Positions 1 to 6,304 of a stretch of DNA of 30,678 bases are shown in pieces. Source of the stretch: CAZDQL01 sp964507325. Lineage in GTDB: Bacteria > Planctomycetota > UBA1135 > GCA-002686595. The stretch lies in NCBI GenBank assembly GCA_964507325.1, contig CAZDQL010000075.1, positions 1-30,678 on the forward strand, read 5' to 3'. Made by a program: the position numbers and the translations under genes. The notes under the pieces are model-generated. The model did no database searches. It was not told where the DNA came from and worked only from the letters and a program-made list of their open reading frames with translations. Numbering within the stretch: position 1 is the first letter of the stretch; every line of letters begins with the position of its first letter.

Positions 1-3
1 ATT

Positions 4-768
4 CTACTCCCCCGCGAGCAACTCCCCCGTCCGACCCCCCTCCTCGACCAGCCAGCGCGCCAGGGCGCGGTATCCGGCGTCGTTCAGGTGCAGATCGTCC
101 GCGGCGCACTCGGGGGCCAAGCTCCCCCCTGCCGCGCTGATCGGCGGCCGGTCGGTGGGTACGAAGGCACACCCCGTGGCCGCGCAGAGCTCCGCGAGCG
201 CCGCGTTGGTGGCGGCGAGCCGTTCGGTCATCTCCGGGGGCATCTCCCGCTCGGGCAGGATGCCGACCAGGGCGATCGGCAGGTCGGCGAAGCGCCGGCG
301 CAGGTCGGTGATCACCGCGGCCGCCAGGTCGGCGACGCGCCGCGGCGGGCGACCCAGGTGGCGAAAGTCCATCGAGCCGACGTACAGCACCGCCGCCGCC
401 GGAGGGGCCGACGGCAGGCTGGCGTCCAGACGCGCCAGGAGCTCCGTCGCCGTCTCCGACCCGATGCCGCGGTCGAGGCACAGGGCGGCGGGGAAGAGCT
501 CCTCCAAGGGGAAGCGCTCGATCGTCGACGAGCCCAGAAAGACCACCGCTCCGGCGGCGACCTGCCCGTTCTCCGCCGCGAAGAGCGCCACGCGCTGCGC
601 GGAGTAGCGCGCCTGCTCCCGCGCCCGCGCTTGCTCGTGGGGTTGCACCCAGCCGCGCAGCCGCCACCCCCCCGGCAGCACGTCGTACCAGGCCAGGGCG
701 AGGGCCAGCGCCAGGAGCAGGGGAGCCGTGAAGAGGGCGCGGCGCAGTTGCGGTCGTGAGCCGGGCAT
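4..768 (-). CDS. Membrane-anchored SGNH/GDSL-type hydrolase
   Basis: 254 aa. A hydrophobic segment at about residues 11-28 suggests a signal anchor, with the catalytic domain outside the cytoplasm. SGNH blocks are visible: block I FLGSST with candidate nucleophile Ser81, block II around GIGSET (102-107), block III YVGSMD (129-134) and block V DDLHLN (224-229) supplying Asp/His of the triad. In block III the usual GxND is GSMD, so the oxyanion-hole Asn is replaced by Met133. The family hydrolyses esters or O-acetyl groups; the substrate cannot be told from sequence. The frame is open upstream to 1038, but the ATG at 768 directly precedes the signal anchor and avoids overlap with the divergent Nudix gene. 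The stop lies at 4-6, so the gene is complete. Confidence 0.8.
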   Translation of the reverse strand: MPGSRPQLRRALFTAPLLLALALALAWYDVLPGGWRLRGWVQPHEQARAREQARYSAQRVALFAAENGQVAAGAVVFLGSSTIERFPLEELFPAALCLDRGIGSETATELLARLDASLPSAPPAAAVLYVGSMDFRHLGRPPRRVADLAAAVITDLRRRFADLPIALVGILPEREMPPEMTERLAATNAALAELCAATGCAFVPTDRPPISAAGGSLAPECAADDLHLNDAGYRALARWLVEEGGRTGELLAGE

Positions 769-825
769 GGTCTGGTCCTCCACGATGCCCGAAGCGCGCG
801 GGAGCACCAAGGGAAAGGCGGGACG

Positions 826-1995
826 GTGATCCAGGTCGTGGCCGCCGTGATCCGGCGCGAGGGGAGGGTGCTGCTCTGCCGCCGCACCCACCCGGAGTGG
901 CTCGCGGGTCGCTGGGAGTTCCCCGGGGGCAAGCTGGAGGAGGGCGAAGACCCCCGCGCGGCCCTGGAGCGGGAGCTCGCGGAGGAGCTCGGGATCCGCT
1001 GCACGGTGGGGGCCAGCCTGGGCACCCACGTCCACCACTACCCCGGGTACTCCCTCGAGCTCGACGCCTACGAGGTCACCTGGACCGCCGGCGAGCTACG
1101 CCCCACCGACCACGACGCGCTCGCCTGGGTGCGTCCCGGGGAGCTCGACGAGTTCGAGCTGGCCCCCGCCGACCTGCCGATCGCTCGGACCCTGGCGTTA
1201 GACTCCGGCGCCGCCATGGCCTCCTCCAGGCACGCCCAAGCCCAGATCGAGCTCCACCGGGAGCTCGCCCCGCGCTACGCCTACCGCTACTCCTTCGCGT
1301 TCAGCCGGCTCTTCCAGGAGGACTGGCACGCGGAGATGATCTCCCACGTTCCCGACGGCGCGCGCGAGCTGCTCGACATCGGCTGTGGCACGGGCTTCTT
1401 CCTGGCTGAGCTGGAGCAGCGTCACCCCGGCTCCGTCGGCCTCGACATCAGCTACGAGATGCTCGAGGTCTCCGAGCGCTACGTCCCCGGCGCCAAGCTG
1501 GTCTGCGGCGACGCCGAGAAGCTGCCCTTCCAGGCCGGTCGCTTCGACGCCGTCTTCTGCAAGGGGAGCCTGCACCACACCCGCGACCACCAGGGCTTCC
1601 TGGGCAACTGCCGGCAGGTGCTGCGCGAGGGGGGCGTGCTCATCATGAGCGAGCCCTGCAACGACAACCCCCTGATCCGCGCCGCCCGCGCGGTGATGTA
1701 CAGGCGCAGCCGGCACTTCGACGAGGGGGACCAGGGCTTCACACGGCGCGGGATCGTGGCGCTCTGCGAGGAGGCGGGCTTCGAGGTCACCCGCGTGAAG
1801 AAGTACGGCTGCCTGGCCTACGTCTTCGCCGGCTTCCCCGACCACCTGGGGATCTTGCGCTTCATCCCCGGCAGCGCCTGGATCACGCGCGCCTTCCTCG
1901 CCATCGACCGCGTCCTGTGTGCCCTGCCGCTCTTCTCGCTCCTGGGCCTTCACGTGCTGCTGGTGGCGCGCCCCGGCTCGCAGCGCACCCCGTAG
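826..1995 (+). CDS. Nudix (MutT-type) hydrolase fused to class I SAM methyltransferase
   Basis: 389 aa with two domains in one frame. Residues 1-124 are a MutT-like Nudix domain with a complete Nudix box at 35-57 (G-x5-E-x7-REL-x-EE-x-G-I) and the WEFPGGKLE signature typical of 8-oxo-dGTP diphosphatases. From about Met131 a class I methyltransferase follows: motif I LLDIGCGTG (182-190), an acidic loop after GLDIS, a post-motif around CGDAEKLPF, and a hydrophobic C-terminus seen in many membrane-associated members. The GTG start at 826 has a GGGA Shine-Dalgarno a few bases upstream. There is almost no linker, and a TAG stop sits one frame away at 1199-1201, exactly at the domain boundary. The natural state may therefore be two genes joined by an indel. 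The 3' end overlaps the convergent DUF523 gene by 46 bases. Confidence 0.82.
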   Translation: MIQVVAAVIRREGRVLLCRRTHPEWLAGRWEFPGGKLEEGEDPRAALERELAEELGIRCTVGASLGTHVHHYPGYSLELDAYEVTWTAGELRPTDHDALAWVRPGELDEFELAPADLPIARTLALDSGAAMASSRHAQAQIELHRELAPRYAYRYSFAFSRLFQEDWHAEMISHVPDGARELLDIGCGTGFFLAELEQRHPGSVGLDISYEMLEVSERYVPGAKLVCGDAEKLPFQAGRFDAVFCKGSLHHTRDHQGFLGNCRQVLREGGVLIMSEPCNDNPLIRAARAVMYRRSRHFDEGDQGFTRRGIVALCEEAGFEVTRVKKYGCLAYVFAGFPDHLGILRFIPGSAWITRAFLAIDRVLCALPLFSLLGLHVLLVARPGSQRTP

Positions 1996-2423
1996 CGCTC
2001 CAGAAGCTCGGTGGTCACGCCGCGCCCGTCCACGGGGAGTCGCTCCACGTAGGTCCTGTGCACCCCGCAGGAGGGAGAGCGCTCCTTCAGGATCGCCCGC
2101 ACGATCCCGTGGTGCCGGCACAGCTCGAGCGCGCCCCGGGCGCCGTGCAGGAAGGCCTCGGTCACGTCGCGACCCTCCTCGTCCACCACCCGCGCGGTGC
2201 CGTCCGCCACCGCCGCGGCGTCGCTCCCCGCGATCCACGCGGCGGGGCGCGGGGTCCCGAGTCCGCCGTGCTCCTCCGGGCAGAAGGTCACGGGCTCGAT
2301 CCCGGCGGCCGCCAGCTCGCGCTCCAACGCCTCGTCGCGGCGGTGGTCACCGTCGTAGCGACAGTGGCGGCCCAGGAGACAGGCGCTGACGAGCACGACC
2401 TCCGTCCCCGTGGGCTGCTTCAC
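1950..2423 (-). CDS. DUF523 family protein
   Basis: About 157 aa, the usual length of a single-domain DUF523 protein. Three family motifs are visible: SACLLGRHCRYDG near residues 13-25, FCPEEHGGLGTPRP in the middle, and ERSPSCG toward the C-terminal half. The conserved cysteines suggest a metal or iron-sulfur site; relatives have been linked to thiouracil desulfuration, but this protein's substrate is unknown. The start is taken as GTG at 2423, just before the first family motif; the frame stays open further upstream but would run through the DJ-1 gene. No strong Shine-Dalgarno is seen. On this strand TACACT ends 7 bases before the GTG, which would fit a leaderless transcript. It is divergent from the DJ-1 gene and convergent with the Nudix-methyltransferase gene. 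Confidence 0.8.
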   Translation of the reverse strand: MKQPTGTEVVLVSACLLGRHCRYDGDHRRDEALERELAAAGIEPVTFCPEEHGGLGTPRPAAWIAGSDAAAVADGTARVVDEEGRDVTEAFLHGARGALELCRHHGIVRAILKERSPSCGVHRTYVERLPVDGRGVTTELLERYGVRCEPGRATSST

Positions 2424-2460
2424 GGTAGCGAGTGTACTCTCTAGCTGGAGTGACCCCGCC

Positions 2461-3030
2461 ATGACCACGCGAGTCCTGATACCGATCGCAGACGGCTTCG
2501 AGGAGATCGAAGCCGTGACCCTCATCGACGTGTTGCGCCGCGCCGAGCTCGACGTCGTCGTCGCCTCCCTGGTACCCGGCCCCGTCACCGGCGCCCACGG
2601 GATTCGGATCGAGGCCGACACCACCCTCGACGCGGTCGATCCGGAGCGCGTCGACCAGATCGTCCTCCCCGGGGGGATGGGGGGCACCCTGGCGATGATG
2701 GAGGAGGAGCGCCTGCTCGAGCTCCTGCGCTCCATGCACGCCAGCGGCCGCCCGATCGCGGCGATCTGCGCCGCGCCGATGGTGCTGGCGCGCGCGGGGA
2801 TCGAGGAGGGGCACGCGCTCACCAGCCACCCCAGCGTGCGCGATCGCCTCGGTCGCGCGCGGGTGGAGGAGGGTCCCAGGGTGCTGCATTCCGGGACCGT
2901 GATCACCAGCCAGGGCCCGGGAACGGCACTGGAGCTGGCCCTCGCGCTGGTCGAGGAGCACCGCGGGGCCGAGGCGCGGGCGAATCTCGCCCAGGCGATG
3001 GTGGTAGGGCCCCCGCCACAGGAGGCGTGA
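2461..3030 (+). CDS. DJ-1/PfpI (ThiJ/YajL-like) family protein
   Basis: 189 aa. Close to YajL/DJ-1: the N-terminus has the DGFEEIEA motif with conserved Glu14, VLPGGMGG sits at residues 68-75, and the nucleophile elbow AICAAP carries Cys103. Proteins of this family act in the cytoplasm as protein or small-molecule deglycases, glyoxalases or oxidative-stress chaperones; the exact role cannot be told. The ATG at 2461 starts at the canonical first strand, with GGAG ten bases upstream. It is divergent from DUF523 with only 37 bases between starts. Confidence 0.88.
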   Translation: MTTRVLIPIADGFEEIEAVTLIDVLRRAELDVVVASLVPGPVTGAHGIRIEADTTLDAVDPERVDQIVLPGGMGGTLAMMEEERLLELLRSMHASGRPIAAICAAPMVLARAGIEEGHALTSHPSVRDRLGRARVEEGPRVLHSGTVITSQGPGTALELALALVEEHRGAEARANLAQAMVVGPPPQEA

Positions 3031-3051
3031 AACCGCCTGCGCCCCCGCGCG

Positions 3052-3081
3052 TTGACAGGTCTCAGGGGGGCGACGTATCTT
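3052..3081 (+). promoter_or_regulatory. Sigma-70-type promoter for the secreted repeat protein
   Basis: A perfect TTGACA -35 box (3052-3057) is followed after 18 bases by TATCTT (3076-3081). It lies between the DJ-1 stop at 3030 and the ATG at 3172, leaving a leader of roughly 85 bases. Confidence 0.7.
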
Positions 3082-3171
3082 CCTCGCCCCCGTTTTGGCC
3101 CCCCTGGGGTCGTTACGAACCGTGCGCGGCGCGCTAGAAGCGGTTCGAGATCCTCCTGGCCCAACCTCGAC

Positions 3172-4254
3172 ATGAGACTTCTGCCTCTTGCACCGCTCGG
3201 TGCCGCCCTCTTCCTCGCCGCGACCGCTCAGGCCGACGACATCTACCTGACCGACGGCAAGACCATCTCCGGCGTCACCATCCAGACCGAGGGGTTGGAG
3301 AAGATCGTCTACAGAAAGGACCGCAGGAACGAAGAGGTGTCCTCCGAGCGGGTCCTCGACGTCGCCTACTCGAGCAAGCCCCAGCTCGTCGACCTCGCCG
3401 ACGACGCGATCGGCGACGACCAGCTCCTGGACGCCGAAGCCGACCTGCTCAACTTCGTGGAGGGTCTCGACGCCCCCCCCCGGAAGCACCCCTGGTCCCG
3501 CGCCTACGCCATCTACCGCTTGCAGGGGGTGTACCAGGCCCTGGGCAAGGTCGACGACGCCGTTGCCGCGGGCGAGCACTTGGCGCAGGTCGAACCGGAC
3601 AGCCGCTATCTGCCCTACGCCATGGCCCGCAACGCCCAGGTGTTGTCCGACGCCGGACGGGGGCCCGCCGCCCTGAAGGCGATCGAGGGCATCTACCAGC
3701 TCGTGGACACGGGGCGACTGGGCGAACGCTGGCGGCTGGAGGTGGAGCTGGGGCGGGCCCTGTACGGCGGCCAGCTGACCGGCACCAGGCTGCGCGCGAA
3801 GCTCGAAGAGCTGGCGCAGCGCGCCGGCACCCAGTACCCCGTGGTACGCAACCGCGCCGAGGTGGCGGTGGGCGAGGCCCTGGCCCGCGAGGACGACCTG
3901 GCCGCGGCCGAGGAGGTCTTCCGGCGCATCACCTCCGACCCCAAGGCGGACGCCCGCACCCTCGCGGCGGCCTACACCGGACTGGGGCTGTGCCTCTGGG
4001 AGAAGGGCAAGAACGGCGACACCAAGGTCCTCACCGAGGCCCTGGTCAGCTTCATGCGGGTCGTCGTCAACTACCGCAACGAAGCGATCTACGTGCCCCG
4101 GGCGCTCTTCTACGCCGGCCGTTGCTTCCAGACGATCGGCGGCCCGGGCGCCGACGAGAAGGCCACCAAGCTCTACAACAAGGTCAGGCGCGACTACCCG
4201 GAATCGCGCTGGGCGCGGGATGCCAAGAGCTTCCTGCCGAAGAAGAAGAGGTAG
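3172..4254 (+). CDS. Secreted helical-repeat (TPR-like) protein, unknown function
   Basis: 360 aa. A signal peptide is clear: positive start, hydrophobic core, and cleavage after ATAQA near residue 20. A short beta segment (DDIYLTDGKTISGV) follows, resembling the start of planctomycete proteins that go on to helical repeats. The rest is rich in Ala/Leu/Arg helices with TPR-like spacing, for example AYAIYRLQGVYQALGKVDDA and AAAYTGLGLCLWEKGK. The C-terminus (YPESRWARDAKSFL) is typical of repeats in periplasmic TPR scaffold proteins. A protein-protein scaffold in the periplasm is likely. The ATG at 3172 is preferred over a TTG at 3052 because the signal peptide starts there and the TTG is part of the -35 box. 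Confidence 0.72.
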   Translation: MRLLPLAPLGAALFLAATAQADDIYLTDGKTISGVTIQTEGLEKIVYRKDRRNEEVSSERVLDVAYSSKPQLVDLADDAIGDDQLLDAEADLLNFVEGLDAPPRKHPWSRAYAIYRLQGVYQALGKVDDAVAAGEHLAQVEPDSRYLPYAMARNAQVLSDAGRGPAALKAIEGIYQLVDTGRLGERWRLEVELGRALYGGQLTGTRLRAKLEELAQRAGTQYPVVRNRAEVAVGEALAREDDLAAAEEVFRRITSDPKADARTLAAAYTGLGLCLWEKGKNGDTKVLTEALVSFMRVVVNYRNEAIYVPRALFYAGRCFQTIGGPGADEKATKLYNKVRRDYPESRWARDAKSFLPKKKR

Positions 4255-4282
4255 CGGGCCTCTGACTCGGCCCTAGGCCAAC

Positions 4283-4329
4283 GGCGCGGCCCCCACCCCC
4301 GATAGGGGGGCGGCCGCGCCGGGAATTTT
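4283..4329 (+). terminator. Probable intrinsic terminator after the secreted repeat protein
   Basis: GGCGCGGCC at 4283 pairs with GGCCGCGCC ending near 4321, continued inward by a C-run against a G-run around a GATA loop. A TTTT run follows at 4326-4329. It lies 28 bases after the stop at 4254. The 3' half overlaps repeat copy 1, so the hairpin is partly a property of the repeat. Confidence 0.55.
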
Positions 4330-4356
4330 GGGGTCCCCAGTCGCGCACCCGGGATT
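4301..4356 (+). repeat. GC-rich dispersed/tandem repeat, copy 1
   Basis: Begins GATAGGGGGGCGGCCGCGCC and ends GTCGCGCACCCGGGATT. Matches copy 2 at nearly every position apart from a few substitutions and a shifted G between the AATTTT and GGTCCC blocks. Weaker similarity continues downstream to about 4389 (a GCxGCGGCC-type block followed by CCCACG). Confidence 0.8.
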
Positions 4357-4443
4357 AGCCCCCGCAGCCAGCGCCGCGGCCAAGCCCACGACCAGGGCGA
4401 NNNNNNNNNNGGCGCTGTGGGCTTTCCCCCGGTCCCCGTTCGG

Positions 4444-4499
4444 GATCGGGGGGCGGCCGCGCCGGCATTTTGGGGGTCCCGAGTCGCGCACCGGTGATT
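4444..4499 (+). repeat. GC-rich dispersed/tandem repeat, copy 2
   Basis: Begins GATCGGGGGGCGGCCGCGCC and ends GTCGCGCACCGGTGATT; similarity to copy 1 continues weakly to about 4529. The copies are offset by 143 positions including the N run. Just upstream CCCCCGGTCCC pairs with GGGATCGGGGG around a CGTTC loop, so this copy also carries a stable hairpin followed by ATTTT. Confidence 0.8.
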
Positions 4500-4681
4500 C
4501 GCCGCCGCTGCCTGCGCGGCGGCCCACGCTCCTCCCCACTCCAGCGCGGGGGAGTGCATGGCTGGACTCTCCCCACGGGGATGGGGGTGCGCCCGAGCCG
4601 GTCGCGATTCGTTCTCTTGGGTCCCGCTGAACGCCGCCGCACCCCGCTCCACGCCACCCCCGCCGACCACCAGGAGGAGCC

Positions 4682-5299
4682 TTGCAACGGGTCCACGCTT
4701 CCCCCTCACCCTCGACACACCGCCGCCGCACCCCCTGCTGGAGGGGGCTCGACGAGCTGCGTCCGGTCCTCTTCAGGTTCCTCGTCCGGCGCTGCCGGGA
4801 CGAACACGAGGCGGAGGATCTGGTGCAGGAGACCCTGCTGCGGGCCGCGCGCTACCGGGGCCGGCAGGTTCAGCCCGACCGCCTGCGACCCTGGCTGGTC
4901 CAGATCGCCGCCAACGTCCTGCGGGACCACACCCGCCGCGTCCAGCGCACTCCGTTGATCGGCTGCGAGGGAGAGGTCCTGGCGCAGGTGGAGGACTCGG
5001 CTCCCGCCCCCGGGTTGGGAGGCCGCGAGGGCACGATCCAGCTCGGCGGCGAGCGGGTCGACGTCGACCTCGCCCTGCACCTCCTGGCGGTGTCCTTCCC
5101 CGGACTGGTGGAGCGGGATCGGGCGGTGCTGGCCTCCTACTACGGCGGATCGGGCACCACCGCGGCGACCGCGCGGGAGTGCGGGCTGCACCCCTCGCTG
5201 GTCAAGATCCGCCTCTTCCGGGCCCGGCGGCGCCTCGAACGGATGGTGTGCCAGCGGGCCTCGGAGCGCCGCACGCGCCTGCTCCTGGCGAGCGCGTGA
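4682..5299 (+). CDS. ECF-type sigma-70 family RNA polymerase sigma factor
   Basis: 205 aa. Region 2 spans about residues 22-90: helix LDELRPVLFRFLVRR, then the EHEAEDLVQETLLRAAR core-binding motif, then LRPWLVQIAANVLRDHTRR for -10 recognition. A linker of about 50 residues precedes region 4 (about 140-190), where LVERDRAVLASYYGG and HPSLVKIRLFRARRRLERM form the -35-binding HTH. Region 3 is absent, as in ECF factors. The start is TTG at 4682, chosen because AGGAGG lies at 4672-4677 with 4 bases between. The gene is coupled by a GTGA overlap to the next gene, which may encode its regulator. The target regulon is unknown. Confidence 0.85.
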   Translation: MQRVHASPSPSTHRRRTPCWRGLDELRPVLFRFLVRRCRDEHEAEDLVQETLLRAARYRGRQVQPDRLRPWLVQIAANVLRDHTRRVQRTPLIGCEGEVLAQVEDSAPAPGLGGREGTIQLGGERVDVDLALHLLAVSFPGLVERDRAVLASYYGGSGTTAATARECGLHPSLVKIRLFRARRRLERMVCQRASERRTRLLLASA

Positions 5300-6105
5300 G
5301 CCCCCTCCGGGCGCGGCAGCGGTGGTGGGCGGGGGCCGCCCTGGTGGCGCTCCTGGCGCTCTGGGCGCGGTTCGACGCCCGCTCCCCTGGGGCACCGGCC
5401 GCGGCCGGTCGCGCGCCGCGCGTCCACGACACCCTGTCGCGGCGCGCCCGCGCGCTGGAGCGCGAGTTGATCGGCACCCCCCTGGGGGAGCGCGATCGGA
5501 TCCGACTGCGCGCCGCCGAGGCGTGGTTGCGCCTCTCCGCGGAGCTCTCCCCGGGGAAGGACTGCTGGGGACGGGCCCTCTTTCGCGCGGGGGAGCTCCT
5601 GCGGGCGGCGGGCGATTCGCGGGCGCAGGGGGTGTTCGAGGAGCTCGTCGAAAACGGCGGGAGAGGGGATCTGCGCGACCGGGCACGCCTCGAGGTGGCG
5701 CACCTCGCCCGACGCAACGGCGATCTGGACGCTGCGCTGGCGGGCTACGAGACCCTGGCCCTGGACCCGCAGTCGGAGCGCGGCCGGCGTGAGGAGGCGG
5801 CGCGGTGGTGCGCCACGACCCTGGGGCTCGCCGGGCGCAGGGCGGACGCCGAGCGCTGGTGGTCGCGACTCGCTCACCGTGCGCGCTCCACCCACCTGCG
5901 AGTGACTGCCTGGGACCGGCTGGCGTTGGCCGCGCTGGAGGAGGGCGACGTCGAGGGCGCACGCGCCATCGTCGAGCGCTGCGACGCCTCATTCGCAGAT
6001 GCGGCACTTCAACACGGTCGTCATGCACAGGCGCTGAGTGCCGCCCTCGAGCGCATGACCTCGCGCCGCAAACTCACCCGACCCCCGAGTTTTTTTTGCG
6101 AGTAG
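5296..6105 (+). CDS. Membrane-anchored helical-repeat protein coupled to the ECF sigma factor
   Basis: 269 aa. Starts at GTG 5296, overlapping the sigma-factor stop in a GTGA junction, so translation is coupled. One membrane helix lies at about residues 10-25 after an Arg-rich start (RARQRWW), giving N-in/C-out topology. The exported part is alpha-helical with TPR-like repeats (RAGELLRAAGDSRAQGVFEEL; GDLDAALAGYETLALDP; GRRADAERWWSRLAHRA; EGDVEGARAIVERCDAS). No zinc-finger anti-sigma (HxxxCxxC) motif is seen. Position suggests it may sense or relay a signal to the sigma factor, but this is inference. The last codons contain a run of eight T (6090-6097), part of a possible terminator. Confidence 0.7.
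   Translation: MSPLRARQRWWAGAALVALLALWARFDARSPGAPAAAGRAPRVHDTLSRRARALERELIGTPLGERDRIRLRAAEAWLRLSAELSPGKDCWGRALFRAGELLRAAGDSRAQGVFEELVENGGRGDLRDRARLEVAHLARRNGDLDAALAGYETLALDPQSERGRREEAARWCATTLGLAGRRADAERWWSRLAHRARSTHLRVTAWDRLALAALEEGDVEGARAIVERCDASFADAALQHGRHAQALSAALERMTSRRKLTRPPSFFCE
6070..6097 (+). terminator. Possible intrinsic terminator inside the 3' end of the sigma-operon
   Basis: AAACTC (6070-6075) pairs with GAGTTT (6087-6092) around an 11-base loop, and the pairing arm runs into eight consecutive T (6090-6097). It lies just before the stop codon at 6103-6105. The stem is short, so confidence is moderate. Confidence 0.4.
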
Positions 6106-6182
6106 ACGCGAGCGAGCTTTCCTTCGACCCTGTCGGTTCGGTATGAATGCTGACGAGTGGCGTGCCGCGACGATCAGGGTGT

Positions 6183-6198
6183 CGTCGTCATGACGACG
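6183..6198. promoter_or_regulatory. Perfect 16-base palindrome, possible protein-binding site
   Basis: CGTCGTCATGACGACG is fully self-complementary. It lies in the 199-base space between the convergent sigma-operon and UDP-glucose dehydrogenase gene. It may be an operator, part of a hairpin, or chance; no adjacent start codon depends on it. Confidence 0.3.
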
Positions 6199-6243
6199 GG
6201 TTGGCGCAGCGCGACACTCGAGGAAGTACTACTACGACATCGA

Positions 6244-6280
6244 AAGGCGGTCGTTTCCGGAGGACGGAAGTGACCGCCTT
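6244..6280 (-). terminator. Strong hairpin terminator, probably bidirectional
   Basis: AAGGCGGTC (6244-6252) pairs with GACCGCCTT (6272-6280); pairing continues inward with TTTCCG against CGGAAG, leaving a five-base GAGGA loop and about 16 pairs including wobbles. It lies 24 bases past the UDP-glucose dehydrogenase stop on the minus strand, where TTTCG follows the stem. Confidence 0.6.
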
Positions 6281-6304
6281 GTCGTCGCCGGTGAGGGAAT
6301 CGGG

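Larger units (their letters stand above)
4255..4681. other. Intergenic repeat region interrupted by an assembly gap
   Basis: This 427-base stretch holds no credible gene. It contains a strong hairpin, two clear copies and perhaps a third degenerate copy of a GC-rich repeat, and ten N at 4401-4410. The N run falls inside the repeat region, so the assembly probably broke because of the repeat and the true number of copies is unknown. Open frames that cross the gap are low-complexity Pro/Arg/Gly shadows. Confidence 0.75.

Noticed and set aside
3052..3171. Longer N-terminus of the secreted repeat protein from TTG 3052
   Set aside because: The TTG is the start of a TTGACA -35 box and the extension would put 40 Arg-rich residues before the signal peptide.
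4194..4731. Minus-strand open frames running across the N gap
   Set aside because: They are Pro/Arg/Gly-rich, lie in the repeat region, differ only by frame and contain unknown residues; GC-rich DNA gives such frames by chance.
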